64,000 nt of DNA from Dolichospermum flos-aquae CCAP 1403/13F (lineage in GTDB: Bacteria; Cyanobacteriota; Cyanobacteriia; Cyanobacteriales; Nostocaceae). Position numbers and translations under genes: made by a program. The stretch is taken from positions 124,001 through 188,000 of the forward strand of contig NZ_CP051206.1 of assembly GCF_012516395.1 (NCBI RefSeq). Reading direction: 5' to 3'. Position 1 is the stretch's first letter, and every line of letters starts with the position of its first letter. Positions 16,653-25,575 of this stretch are shown here, one piece after another. The notes beneath the pieces are model-generated. The model had not been told where the DNA came from. It ran no database searches and saw only the letters and a program-made list of their open reading frames with translations.

Positions 16653-18365
16653 TTAAAATCTGAAGGTGGTACGTAGCCAACCCACTATACTAGCAGGATT
16701 AGTAGTATCTGAATTGGGTGCTGTCACCCAAATAAATCCAGGTGTAACTTCAATATTGTTAGTAAGTTTATATTGATACCATCCCTCAACGTGCAGAGAG
16801 GTATCTTTGTCGGCTTGACCCTTACCTGCTCCCAAATCTACATTTTTACTCAATTCAGTTAAAGTTGGGGCTCGACCGACAAAAATAGCTCCTAAGCTAC
16901 CTTTTTTCCCTAAGTCGGGAAATGTTAGTCCTGCGCCCCAGTTCAATGCTTTACCATCTCCATTTCCTAAATAACGATGGGCTGAATAGCCTACATAAGT
17001 ATTAGCTGTTAATTTGGGACTAAGTTTATACAATGCACCCAATCCGTAAAGATTTCCCACAGTTCCCGCACCAGCTACGGTACTGTTTGCTAAGTTACTA
17101 CCAGCGGCAGGTCCAAAATTGGTGCCACCTAGACCTATCGCATTTGGTGGACTGTAGGTGTTAGCGTAACTTAAGCCAACTCGGAAATTTTTCTTGGGGC
17201 TAAAGTATGTTACTTGTCCAAAGGCGACATACCTACCTGCAAATAAGCCATTATTAGCTGTGGGATTGTCACCATTAGGCGCACTGTATGATGCCCCTAA
17301 TTGCCACTGCTTGCTGAGATCATGGAGGATAGCGATTCCTGGACCTGAATCTCCATAGTTATAGACCATATTCCGTCGGGAAAATCGTGTTATCCCATTA
17401 CTGAAAGAGCCTTCAAAGGGGTTGGTTGGACCACTTAAACCAATTTCATTAGCTCCATCTGACTGAGCAAAAATGTTAAATTGTGTCTTTTTACCAATGG
17501 GAAAACGATAACGGATACCACCAACACGAATCTGATTGGGTTGAAGGCTAGGAACGCGATTATCGGCAGTTCTACCATCAAATGTTCCAAGAACCCCAGA
17601 TCTAACTTGTCCTAATGACTCAATATTTCCACCTGAGAGGACTAGTCGCAGTTGGTCTTTCCCAGTAAAACTGGTATTTAAGACTAATTGAACTGCATCT
17701 TGAAAGGTGATGGTACGAGGTGCGGGTTTTTTGGTGACAACGTTGTTACCAGCGAGGACTCCGCCCAGAACGAACTGAACTTGACCTGTGAGTTTGGTTG
17801 TTGTTGAAAATTGATTACCTTCTAATTCTGTGGTTCGTGCTTCTATTGTCTGTAATCTTCCGCGTAATACAGTAAGTTCGGTATTAAATTCTTCAGTTAG
17901 TCGTTGTATGCTTTCCAAATCTGCTTTTAGAGCTAAATCAGATGTAGATGCAGCAATAAGTTTATTGACTTGATCTAAACAAGCATTTAACCCTGCGGCA
18001 AATTCATAGCGAGTCAAGGCTCGATTACCACGATATTTAGTATCAGAACCTACTAAGCAGTTATAACGTTCTATAAGAGATTTTAAGGCCTCATAAGCCC
18101 AGTCAGAGGGTTGGACATCTGAAAGCTGGGATACAGATGTAACTTGTGATTCATCTGATAAAGAGGAAGGTTCTTTTTGGGCAATTATTTGAGTAATTTT
18201 GTTAAAGTCAGGAGTATTGATGTTGACTGGTGATAAAGTCTCTTTGTTTGTTGTTTCATTTTCTCCTCTTATTTCACTAGCAGAAGTTTTTGTACTAGCT
18301 GCTAAGACTAATAGGAATACAGACATTGGGAAAGTTAGCAATAAATTACAAGCAGTTTTTTTCAT
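16653..18365 (-). CDS. SLH-domain OprB-type outer-membrane porin
   Basis: The start is set at 18365 because MKKTACNLLLTFPMSVFLLV is a clear signal peptide; an in-frame ATG 26 codons upstream would bury it. The 570-residue protein has one SLH domain (LSDVQPSDWAYEALKSLIERYNC, with LTRYEFAAGLNACLDQV, about 85-150) and a short coiled coil (LQTIEARTTELEG). A C-terminal beta-barrel of the OprB/iron-uptake-porin type follows, ending in aromatic TTFRF. Such porins are the main cyanobacterial outer-membrane channels. With the operator-like element at 18552 and neighbouring sulfonate genes, it may serve sulfonate entry (inference). Confidence 0.88.
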   Translation of the reverse strand: MKKTACNLLLTFPMSVFLLVLAASTKTSASEIRGENETTNKETLSPVNINTPDFNKITQIIAQKEPSSLSDESQVTSVSQLSDVQPSDWAYEALKSLIERYNCLVGSDTKYRGNRALTRYEFAAGLNACLDQVNKLIAASTSDLALKADLESIQRLTEEFNTELTVLRGRLQTIEARTTELEGNQFSTTTKLTGQVQFVLGGVLAGNNVVTKKPAPRTITFQDAVQLVLNTSFTGKDQLRLVLSGGNIESLGQVRSGVLGTFDGRTADNRVPSLQPNQIRVGGIRYRFPIGKKTQFNIFAQSDGANEIGLSGPTNPFEGSFSNGITRFSRRNMVYNYGDSGPGIAILHDLSKQWQLGASYSAPNGDNPTANNGLFAGRYVAFGQVTYFSPKKNFRVGLSYANTYSPPNAIGLGGTNFGPAAGSNLANSTVAGAGTVGNLYGLGALYKLSPKLTANTYVGYSAHRYLGNGDGKALNWGAGLTFPDLGKKGSLGAIFVGRAPTLTELSKNVDLGAGKGQADKDTSLHVEGWYQYKLTNNIEVTPGFIWVTAPNSDTTNPASIVGWLRTTFRF

Positions 18366-18551
18366 TTTGATAACCTCACACACACAAAATTTAAGGCAGT
18401 ACGAAATCATCAATAATTTCGGACTTAGCATAGGAAAGATCAAGGAACTTCTCAGATAGAAATTTTCGGTAATAGGTCTACTGAGACTGGTTTTGTATTC
18501 CTAGTGACAGGAAAGCCTATAGTAGCAACTAAATTACCCTATATTAGATAA

Positions 18552-18577
18552 TCCGGTAATTTGGTCAAGTTACTGTA
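18552..18577 (+). promoter_or_regulatory. Putative sulfur-regulon operator, porin / reductase intergenic
   Basis: TCCGGTA, 12 bases (ATTTGGTCAAGT), TACTGTA. It is closely like the copy at 4617: GTCAAGTTACTGTA versus ATCAAGTTACTGTA. It lies 187 bases upstream of the porin start on the minus strand. Confidence 0.6.
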
Positions 18578-18721
18578 GTTAATCTGTGATAGATAGCAGT
18601 ATTTCACAAAAAATCTAGAATTTGAGTATTGGTGGATACATTTTTTATAATTTTAAATTAATTGCTACAAAGGGTTGTATATCTAAAATTTGTATGATAG
18701 TATGCTTTTTCAGGTGTTAAC

Positions 18722-18747
18722 TCCGTTAAATCAGTAGATTTAGTGTA
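18722..18747 (+). promoter_or_regulatory. Weak candidate operator ahead of the aldo/keto reductase
   Basis: TCCGTTA, 12 bases (AATCAGTAGATT), TAGTGTA. Spacing fits the other copies, but both arms deviate from consensus. Confidence 0.3.
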
Positions 18748-18814
18748 GTTTGATGAAATAGTGATATTTTTAGTTTTTGTAGCAAAATGGAATCAGGAGA
18801 ATCATTTAAACATT

Positions 18815-19855
18815 ATGAAATACAATCAACTTGGTGCAAGCGACCTCAATGTTTCAGAAATTTGCTTGGGAACTATGACCTATGGGCATCAAAATACTAT
18901 TGAGGATGCACATGAGCAACTTGACTATGCTGTTACCCAAGGGATAAATTTCTTAGATGCGGCAGAAATGTATCCCGTCCCTCCTCGTGGTGAAACCCAA
19001 GGGAAAACTGAGGCTTATATTGGTGAATGGTTGAAGAAACAGCAACGAGATAAATTAATTGTAGCTACTAAGATTGCTGGTCCGGGTCGTCCTTTTTCTT
19101 GGTTGAGGGGTGGAAATAATAAAGTTGACCGTGATAATATTACACAGGCAGTAAATGATAGTTTGCAGAGATTACAAACTGATTATGTAGATTTGTATCA
19201 AATTCATTGGCCTGATCGTTATGTTCCGACATTTGGACAAACAAGTTATAATCCAGAATCAGAAAGGGAAACTGTGCCTATTGTGGAACAGTTACAGGCT
19301 TTTGCTGATGTGATTAAAGCGGGGAAGATTCGCTATTTGGGTTTAAGTAATGAAACGCCTTGGGGGGTGAGCGAGTTTGTTCGCATTGCTAATGATTTGG
19401 GATTACCTAAAGTTTTGACAACTCAAAATGCTTACAATTTATTAAATCGTAATTTTGAATCAGGTTTAGCTGAAGTTTCTCGTTATACAGGTGTGGGTTT
19501 GCTGGCCTATAGTCCGCTGGGTTTTGGGTTTTTGACTGGTAAGTATATCGAAAATCAACAATTAGAAAATACGAGAATAACTCTATTTTCAGGTTTTGGA
19601 CAACGGTATTTAAAACCCAATGTCCAAGAAGCGGTGAAGGCTTATGTGGAGGTTGCTAAAAAGTATAATCTGTCACCTGCTCAATTAGCGATCGCATTTG
19701 TTAAAAGTCGCTGGTTTGTGAAAAGCACAATTATTGGCGCAACAACTTTGGCACAATTGCAGGAAAATATAGATAGTGTCAATGTGGTTTTAGATCAAGA
19801 GATTTTCGCAGAAATAGATGCAATTCATACTCGTTATCCTAATCCAGCACCTTAA
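18815..19855 (+). CDS. Aldo/keto reductase, Tas-like
   Basis: The protein is 346 residues from the ATG at 18815 (MKYNQLGASDLNVSEICLGTMTYG). An earlier in-frame TTG or GTG would add a tail without similarity. It has the AKR barrel with AAEMYPVPPRGETQGKTEAYIGEWL (catalytic D/Y), VATKIAGPGRPFSW, VDLYQIHWPDRYVP (catalytic H) and GLSNETPWGVSEF. The MYPVPPR signature is specific to Tas-like reductases, NADPH-dependent enzymes of uncertain substrate. A weak operator-like element precedes it. Confidence 0.88.
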   Translation: MKYNQLGASDLNVSEICLGTMTYGHQNTIEDAHEQLDYAVTQGINFLDAAEMYPVPPRGETQGKTEAYIGEWLKKQQRDKLIVATKIAGPGRPFSWLRGGNNKVDRDNITQAVNDSLQRLQTDYVDLYQIHWPDRYVPTFGQTSYNPESERETVPIVEQLQAFADVIKAGKIRYLGLSNETPWGVSEFVRIANDLGLPKVLTTQNAYNLLNRNFESGLAEVSRYTGVGLLAYSPLGFGFLTGKYIENQQLENTRITLFSGFGQRYLKPNVQEAVKAYVEVAKKYNLSPAQLAIAFVKSRWFVKSTIIGATTLAQLQENIDSVNVVLDQEIFAEIDAIHTRYPNPAP

Positions 19856-19922
19856 CCAGATTTTGTAAAAAATACAAAGCGAGATTCTCACCTCACTTAA
19901 TAAGTAGCTTGACACAATTAAA

Positions 19923-20036
19923 TATAAAACCTCTCCCTAACCCTCTCCTACAAGGAGAGGGAAAAGGAATAAATCTTGATACTGGAGAGACTTTGACTCC
20001 CCCTTCCCTGGTAGGGAAGGGGGGTGGGGGGTTAGG
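19923..20036. repeat. Two cyanobacterial hairpin repeats
   Basis: First, CCTCTCCTACAAGGAGAGG forms a hairpin within a CTCTCCCTAACCCTCTCC-rich stretch (about 19929-19963). Second, CCCCTTCCCTGGTAGGGAAG forms another within about 19998-20036. Both are common dispersed repeats of cyanobacterial genomes and could end transcription after the aldo/keto reductase. Confidence 0.65.
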
Positions 20037-20102
20037 TTTGTATTATATTTTTTAACGCCCACTTACTTATTAATGATAGTGAGAGTTACTTTATGAAAAA
20101 AA

Positions 20103-21089
20103 ATGTTATTATCTGATTCTGTTACTATTACTGATGTAGAAGCAGCGCAAAAACGGCTTTTGGGTATTGCCCATCAAACACCAGTAATTACTTCTAATAC
20201 TTTCAATAAACTGACTAAAAGCCAAGTATTTTTTAAATGCGAAAATTTTCAACGGACAGGAGCATTTAAGTTTCGTGGCGCTTATAATGCTTTAGTTCAA
20301 CTATCAGCCCAGCAAAAAATAAAAGGCGTTATTACCTATTCTTCAGGAAATCATGGACAAGCGATCGCTTTAGCCGGAAAATTACTCAATATTCCCACAG
20401 TTGTAGTTATGCCTGATAATGCACCAATAGTCAAACAAACTGCTACTCGCGGTTATGGTGCAGAAGTCATTTTATACAGCCCTGACACAACTAACCGGGA
20501 AGAATTAACCAAAAATCTCGCAGCAGAACGCCAATTAACTTTAATTCCCCCCTATGATCATCGTCATATAATTGCTGGACAAGGTACAACTGCATTAGAA
20601 CTAATTCAGGAAGTGGGACAACTAGATTACTTATTAGTATGTTGTGGTGGTGGTGGATTAATTTCTGGTTGTGCAGTTGCGACAAAAGCGGTTTTACCTA
20701 ATTGTCAAATAATCGGTGTAGAACCCGAATTAGCCGATGATGCTACTCGTTCCTTTTATACCAAAACCCTGCAAACTGTCCACAATCCCCAGACCATTGC
20801 TGATGGTGTCAGAACTCCCAGTTTAGGTAAAATCACCTTTCCCCTTGTCCTAGAATACGTAGATGATATGGTGACTGTATCGGAAGCAGGTATAATTCGC
20901 ACCATGTTTTTTATTTGGGAACGCTTAAAAATCGTTGTTGAACCCACTGGAGTTATAGCCGCAACAGCATTATTAGAAGGTGTAGTTAAAGCGCCGGGTG
21001 CGAGAATTGGCGTAATTATCAGTGGTGGAAATGTAGATTTATTGCAAGTTAGTCAATTGAAGCAACTTAATCATCTTTTGCATTACTAG
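20103..21089 (+). CDS. Threonine/serine dehydratase-like PLP enzyme
   Basis: This 328-residue fold-type II PLP enzyme has FKCENFQRTGAFKFRGAYNAL (the Schiff-base lysine is in FKFRGA), YSSGNHGQAIALAG (PLP phosphate site SSGNHG) and the glycine loop CCGGGGLISG. There is no C-terminal ACT regulatory domain, so it resembles catabolic threonine dehydratase or serine racemase rather than biosynthetic IlvA. It would deaminate threonine or serine to the 2-oxoacid, or act on a related hydroxy-amino acid. Its place among sulfur genes is unexplained. Confidence 0.85.
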   Translation: MLLSDSVTITDVEAAQKRLLGIAHQTPVITSNTFNKLTKSQVFFKCENFQRTGAFKFRGAYNALVQLSAQQKIKGVITYSSGNHGQAIALAGKLLNIPTVVVMPDNAPIVKQTATRGYGAEVILYSPDTTNREELTKNLAAERQLTLIPPYDHRHIIAGQGTTALELIQEVGQLDYLLVCCGGGGLISGCAVATKAVLPNCQIIGVEPELADDATRSFYTKTLQTVHNPQTIADGVRTPSLGKITFPLVLEYVDDMVTVSEAGIIRTMFFIWERLKIVVEPTGVIAATALLEGVVKAPGARIGVIISGGNVDLLQVSQLKQLNHLLHY

Positions 21090-21155
21090 ATAAATAATTA
21101 TCTAACTACTTGATTTTCCCCAAATTGATATGGTAGTCTGTGTTTATATTTAATC

Positions 21156-21180
21156 TACGGTTTTTGATAGACATACCGTA
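21156..21180 (+). promoter_or_regulatory. Operator-like dyad upstream of the methyltransferase
   Basis: TACGGTT, 11 bases (TTTGATAGACA), TACCGTA. The arms pair well, but the spacer is one base shorter than in the other copies. It lies 68 bases upstream of the start at 21248. Confidence 0.45.
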
Positions 21181-21247
21181 TTTTATGTTATAGTGATGAA
21201 AGACACTGTTGAGAATCTGAATTTTTAGCAATCGGGAATCTTCTTTT

Positions 21248-21904
21248 ATGGCAAAAGATTGGTTAGAATGGCACGATCTTTACAACACTGAACCCAAATT
21301 ACAGCAACGGCTAGAAATCGTGCAGGAATATATTTCCTATAGTTTGGATAACTCCCCAACTGGTACTATTCGAGTAGTTAGTGCTTGCGCTGGTGATGGA
21401 CGAGACTTATTAGGAACATTAGCAAATCATCCTCGCGCTAAAGATGTATATGCAAGATTAGTAGAAATCAATCCCCAGTTAGTTAAACATGGGCGCGAAA
21501 CAATAGAATCATTAAGTCTAACAAAACAAATTGAGTTTATCAATGGTGATGCAACTGCTGCTGATAACTATATAGGAGCAGTACCAGCAGATATTGTGAT
21601 TGTTTGTGGTATTTTTGGCAATTTAGCTGATGAAAATGAACTCAATCGTTTATTAGGAAATTTGAGTTTTCTGAGTAAAAAAGGTGCTTTTGTTCTCTGG
21701 ACTCGTGGACATTCTAACGGTATTGCTTATTCAGAAACCGTGCGTAAATACTTCCGTAATTTTGGATTTGCAGAAGTTAACTTTAAAATCACAGCAACAG
21801 GAGATATGGGAGTAGGGATTCATCGTTATTTAGGTGAAAATTTACCTACACCCAAAGAAGAACAACTATTTGTATTCTCTGGCGTTCCAAATAAAGCGAG
21901 GTAA
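21248..21904 (+). CDS. Class I SAM-dependent methyltransferase-like protein
   Basis: This 218-residue protein opens with a Rossmann-type SAM site. IRVVSACAGDGRDLLGTLANH carries a glycine/acid-rich motif I (ACAGDGRDL), followed by ARLVEINPQLVKHG (acidic end of strand 2) and INGDATAADNY. It starts a set of three genes closely packed in the same direction (3 and 27 bases apart) with a GST-like and a DUF442 protein. The substrate is not recognised. The conserved grouping with GST/SDR genes in a sulfur context suggests handling of an organosulfur compound (inference). Confidence 0.7.
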   Translation: MAKDWLEWHDLYNTEPKLQQRLEIVQEYISYSLDNSPTGTIRVVSACAGDGRDLLGTLANHPRAKDVYARLVEINPQLVKHGRETIESLSLTKQIEFINGDATAADNYIGAVPADIVIVCGIFGNLADENELNRLLGNLSFLSKKGAFVLWTRGHSNGIAYSETVRKYFRNFGFAEVNFKITATGDMGVGIHRYLGENLPTPKEEQLFVFSGVPNKAR

Positions 21905-21907
21905 CAA

Positions 21908-23119
21908 ATGTCCATTACAAGCACTACCATATCTAATTGGGATCAATTATTAGAAAGCGCTCGACAAAATACCCCCGCCCGTCGAGTCAAAAGACCAGGA
22001 CAAGCACCTTCTACTGCTCCTATTTCCAGCAGTTTATATAAACTTCCCCCGGAGAGAAAACCGCCGGTATTGTTATATAGAGATAGTAACTCTTGGTGTC
22101 CTTTTTGTGAAAGAGTTTGGTTTGCGTTAGAAGAAAAACAAATTCCCTTTGAAACAGAATTTATTGATCTGAGTAATAAACCGAAATGGTACACAGATTT
22201 AGTACCAACAACCCTTGTCCCCGCAGCAAATATTGAGGGCAAATTCGTTTATGAATCAAAAGACATTCTTTTAGAATTGGAAGAACACTTTGGCGAAACG
22301 TTGTTACCAGAAGATCCAGAAGAAAATGCTCTGGCCAGACAATGGGTTGAAGATGCAGAAACCAATGGTTTTCGAGATATTGCCTATAAATTCTTGAGAC
22401 AACCTCCAGAAGATGCCAAAGAATTAGCAAATTTACAAGCAGAATTTGAAGCTAAATTAGATGAAATTGAAAAAATTTTAGGGAGATATCCAAAACCCTA
22501 TTTTTTATCAACATTTAGCCTGGTAGATATTATGTATAGTCCCCATTTAGATAGATTGGCGGCTAATTTACCAGTATATAGAGGATATCACATCAAAGGA
22601 AATCCTCGTTTTCCTCTCATCAATGTTTGGTTTGCAGCACTTAAAAAACGTCCTGCTTATAACAGAGTTAAATCAGACAATATTACTAATAATTTACTTT
22701 TACGGCGCAGATTTGGTGTAGAACCTATTGGTAATCCCTCACCTTTAGACTTAGCTGATGCTGAATTTATTGAATATCGGGCAGAAGCGGCAGAAAGATT
22801 GAGTGATAATCGAGAAACTGCTATTGGCGATATTCTCAAAAATTCTGGAGTTCAATCTTTAGGTGATATCTCGATAATTAAAGAAGTTGTTGATTTTCAC
22901 CTCAGACTATTAGCTGATTATCTCCTTAATGGTAATAACGAACTATTACTAGGAGGAAGAACTGGTGGAAAAGAAAGTATAGATCCCATTATCGCGGCTA
23001 CAGGGGCTATTACACTGGCTTATGTGAGAAATAGAATTTGTGCGCCACGAGATATGAGTGCTGGTGCTGCAACTGCATTACGAGCCGCCGCAGATAAGGT
23101 TTTAGCATCTATTTATTAA
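21908..23119 (+). CDS. Glutathione S-transferase-family protein
   Basis: This 403-residue protein has an N-terminal thioredoxin-like domain with a redox motif SWCPFCERVWFALEEKQIPFE (about 58-80, CPFC) and the cis-proline region TTLVPAANIEGKFVYESKDIL (about 100-120). A helical GST C-terminal domain follows to about 265. The last 130 residues are an extra helical part rich in conserved-looking acidic segments (DLADAEFIEYRAEAAERL). This extension is longer than classical GSTs. It may reduce or cleave glutathione adducts, and a role with the neighbouring methyltransferase is unproven. Confidence 0.8.
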   Translation: MSITSTTISNWDQLLESARQNTPARRVKRPGQAPSTAPISSSLYKLPPERKPPVLLYRDSNSWCPFCERVWFALEEKQIPFETEFIDLSNKPKWYTDLVPTTLVPAANIEGKFVYESKDILLELEEHFGETLLPEDPEENALARQWVEDAETNGFRDIAYKFLRQPPEDAKELANLQAEFEAKLDEIEKILGRYPKPYFLSTFSLVDIMYSPHLDRLAANLPVYRGYHIKGNPRFPLINVWFAALKKRPAYNRVKSDNITNNLLLRRRFGVEPIGNPSPLDLADAEFIEYRAEAAERLSDNRETAIGDILKNSGVQSLGDISIIKEVVDFHLRLLADYLLNGNNELLLGGRTGGKESIDPIIAATGAITLAYVRNRICAPRDMSAGAATALRAAADKVLASIY

Positions 23120-23146
23120 TTTTATTTCATTCAAAGAGGAATCGAA

Positions 23147-23587
23147 ATGACTGATTTAAAAAAGGTTAATGATGATTTGAGTATCGCTGGACAAATTTCA
23201 TCCAAGGAATTAAAACAATTGGCAATAGGAGGTTTTAAATCAGTTTTAAATTTACGTTCTTCTGATGAAAATGGTTTTTTCCATGATGAAAAGCAAGAAG
23301 CACAAATTGTAGGATTAGAATATGCAAATATTCCCTTAAATTCTCAAGCACCAAATCAAGAATTAACAGCAGAAGCAATTAAAGCTGTTGAGAATTTGTC
23401 TAAACCAATTTTAATTCACTGTGCTGGTGGTGCAAGAGCGGGAGGAATAGCCTTAATTGCAGAAGCAATTCAAGCAGGTTTAACTTATGAACAAATTGCT
23501 CAAAAAGCTAATGAATTGGGCATTAATTTAGAACAGCCACATCTCAAGCAATTTCTCGTAGAAAATTTTGCAGTTAAGCAAATTTAG
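23147..23587 (+). CDS. DUF442 / beta-lactamase-hydrolase-like phosphatase-fold protein
   Basis: This 146-residue protein has the tyrosine-phosphatase-like DUF442 fold. It begins VNDDLSIAGQISSKELKQLAIGGFKSVLNLRSSDE and has an active-site loop ILIHCAGGARAGGIALI (C-x4-R, shorter than the C-x5-R of true PTPs). DUF442 domains are known fused to sulfur dioxygenase/rhodanese modules in sulfide detoxification proteins, so a link to sulfur handling is possible. It follows the GST gene by 27 bases. Confidence 0.78.
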   Translation: MTDLKKVNDDLSIAGQISSKELKQLAIGGFKSVLNLRSSDENGFFHDEKQEAQIVGLEYANIPLNSQAPNQELTAEAIKAVENLSKPILIHCAGGARAGGIALIAEAIQAGLTYEQIAQKANELGINLEQPHLKQFLVENFAVKQI

Positions 23588-23635
23588 GTTTTCTGTGATT
23601 ATTTTGTTTGTAAATTTATCAAAGGTGCAATTTCT

Positions 23636-23805
23636 ATGAGTTTAGAACTAAATCTGTCAGGTAAAACAGCAATTGTTACAGGTGGTAGTGCAGGAATTGG
23701 GTTAGCTACAGCTAAAGCTTTATATAGTGAAGGTGTGAATGTAGTTATTGCTGCTCGCAATCAAGAAAAACTTTATAAAGCAGTAGTTGATATTCAGTTT
23801 TTACC
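23636..23805 (+). pseudogene. Short-chain dehydrogenase N-terminus truncated by the IS
   Basis: Only the Rossmann start remains: LSGKTAIVTGGSAGIGLATAKALYSEGVNVVIAARN (TGxxxGIG motif). After residue 57 or so the reading frame runs into the IS at 23806 and stops at 23833. The catalytic SxnYxxxK part is missing. No continuation of an SDR is seen after the IS at 25413, so the remainder has been deleted rather than merely interrupted. Confidence 0.9.
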
Positions 23806-25412
23806 CAGGGGAAACGCATCTAATTTTTTTTGACAAAATGTAACTTCTATGAATAGATAAAAAGGGCAGTATTACCATGTTAATATCAAGCCAATAAATG
23901 AGTATGAAGAAAATTTGATGGTAAATTCGTTTCTATAAGAATCAATAAAATGAGTTGAAGTGGTATTCTCAATAAAACTAAAGAGACAAAATTCACAAAA
24001 TGAAGCTACCACCAAAAATCACAATAGTAGATCACTTTAAAGATTTAGAAGATAAAAGAGTTGAGAGAACAAAAAGGCATAAATTAATAGATATAGTAAC
24101 CATTGCGATTTGTGCAGTGATCTGTGGAGTAGATAGTTGGGTATTGATGGAGGCTTATGGAAAAAAGAAAGAAAAATGGCTAAAACAATTTTTAGAACTT
24201 CCAAACGGGATTCCATCTCATGATACATTCGCCAGAGTATTTGCGAGAATAGATCCGCAACAATTTCAGAATTGTTTTTTGAGTTGGATAAAATCTATCA
24301 ATAAAATTACAGAAGGAGAAGTCATAGCAATAGATGGGAAAACATTAAGGCATTCATATGATAAAGGAAAGGATAAAGGTGCGATTCACATGGTAAGTGC
24401 ATGGGCAACTAGTAATAAATTAGTATTAGGACAATGTAAAGTAGAAGAAAAGTCAAATGAAATAACAGCCATACCGGAATTAATTAAAGTATTAGATATA
24501 GCCGGATGTTTAGTAACGATTGATGCGATGGGGTGTCAAAAAGAGATAGTAAAATCAATTGCAGAAAAATCAGGCGAATATATTATCGCACTCAAAAAGA
24601 ATCAAGGTAATTTATATAAGAATGTAGAAGAAATCTTCAAAGAAGCTATATCTAAAGGGTTTGAGGGATTCAAATATAGTGAATTTCATACAAAAGAAGA
24701 CAAACATGGAAGAGAAGAGATTCGTCATTATCTCATGTTATCAGACATAGAAGAAAGAATAGATACTGATAAGAAATGGGTAAATCTTCAAAGTGTAGGA
24801 ATGGTAGAATATATACGAAAAGTTAATGGAAAAACGAAGGTTGAGACAGGCTATTATATAAGTAGTTTGACAAATAATGCGAAATTACTAGGAGAATCAG
24901 TCCGCACTCATTGGGGTATAGAGAATTCATTACACTGGGTTTTAGATGTAGCTTTTAGAGAAGATGATTGTCGGATAAGAAAGGATAATGCACCACAAAA
25001 CTTTGCAGTTATTCGTCATATAGCAGTTAATCTTTTAGGAAAAGAAAAAAGCCAAAAACTAGGAACTAAAAGTAAGCAGTTTTGTGCAGGATGGGATGAT
25101 GAATATTTAGAGAAGATTTTAGAATGTATCTGATAAAAATCAGAAAATATAGACAAATATAAATATAACCAATTTATTTTTCTGTTGATTCTACAATAGA
25201 ATCTATATTTTTGATGCCAAAAAATATAGATATTAATATATAGAACTGAACAAAATAAATCCATCATTAAAAATAAATAATTACTCTAAATTTATGAAAT
25301 TTTTATAATTTTAATAAAGGAATTTATCAGATTTTGAATGAAGTTAGATATTTTCCCATATTGATGCACTAATATAGTATTCTGTCAAGATAATTTAGAT
25401 GCGTTTCCCCTG
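23806..25412 (+). mobile_element. ISAs1-family insertion sequence, intact copy
   Basis: This 1607-bp element is bounded by inverted repeats CAGGGGAAACGCATCTAA (left) and its complement ending at 25412 (right). It holds one transposase gene. It is nearly identical to the copy at 44523-46265, which is also 1607 bp once its own insertion is subtracted. No target duplication is visible: flanks are GTTTTTACC and CCTTTTCTAC. That implies deletion or recombination after insertion. Confidence 0.93.
24000..25133 (+). CDS. ISAs1-family DDE transposase
   Basis: This 377-residue transposase begins MKLPPKITIVDHFKDLEDKR with the N-terminal DDE_Tnp_1-associated domain. Catalytic regions are VIAIDGKTLRHSYD (first D), LVTIDAMGCQKEIVK (second D) and GIENSLHWVLDVAFREDDCR (C-terminal E region). 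Length and order match intact ISAs1 transposases. It differs from the split copy at 44717 by one visible residue (K versus E in TKED(K/E)HG), so both copies are recent. Confidence 0.95.
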   Translation: MKLPPKITIVDHFKDLEDKRVERTKRHKLIDIVTIAICAVICGVDSWVLMEAYGKKKEKWLKQFLELPNGIPSHDTFARVFARIDPQQFQNCFLSWIKSINKITEGEVIAIDGKTLRHSYDKGKDKGAIHMVSAWATSNKLVLGQCKVEEKSNEITAIPELIKVLDIAGCLVTIDAMGCQKEIVKSIAEKSGEYIIALKKNQGNLYKNVEEIFKEAISKGFEGFKYSEFHTKEDKHGREEIRHYLMLSDIEERIDTDKKWVNLQSVGMVEYIRKVNGKTKVETGYYISSLTNNAKLLGESVRTHWGIENSLHWVLDVAFREDDCRIRKDNAPQNFAVIRHIAVNLLGKEKSQKLGTKSKQFCAGWDDEYLEKILECI

Positions 25413-25532
25413 CCTTTTCTACTCATTTTGTACGGACACTTTTACACGAATATCTCTTGTCAACTTTTATTTTCGGTGTCATTATAGATTTTAACAACGA
25501 GTTACGGACAGTTTTTAATTACAACACAAAAA

Positions 25533-25549
25533 CTGCAACCAATGGTTGC
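25533..25549. promoter_or_regulatory. 17-bp palindrome upstream of cas3'
   Basis: TGCAACCA-A-TGGTTGCA is a perfect dyad with a single central base, 27 bases ahead of the cas3' start. It could be an operator. It also sits in a 27-base stretch matching (one mismatch) an internal part of the DUF1016 gene at 28612-28638, so it may be a gene relic. Confidence 0.4.
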
Positions 25550-25575
25550 AGAAATTCAAAACAGTTATTAAGGGT

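Larger units (their letters stand above)
18366..18814. other. Divergent promoter region of porin and aldo/keto reductase
   Basis: No gene is seen. The region carries the operator-like element at 18552-18577 and a weaker one at 18722-18747 (TCCGTTA-N12-TAGTGTA) nearer the aldo/keto reductase. Confidence 0.5.

Noticed and set aside
18366-18443. 26-residue N-terminal extension of the porin
   Set aside because: It would put a charged, cysteine-rich stretch ahead of a clear signal peptide that begins at 18365.
25016-25267. 83-codon minus-strand frame at the IS right end (also at 45869-46120)
   Set aside because: It is a shadow of the transposase and the AT-rich IS end, repeated only because the IS is repeated.
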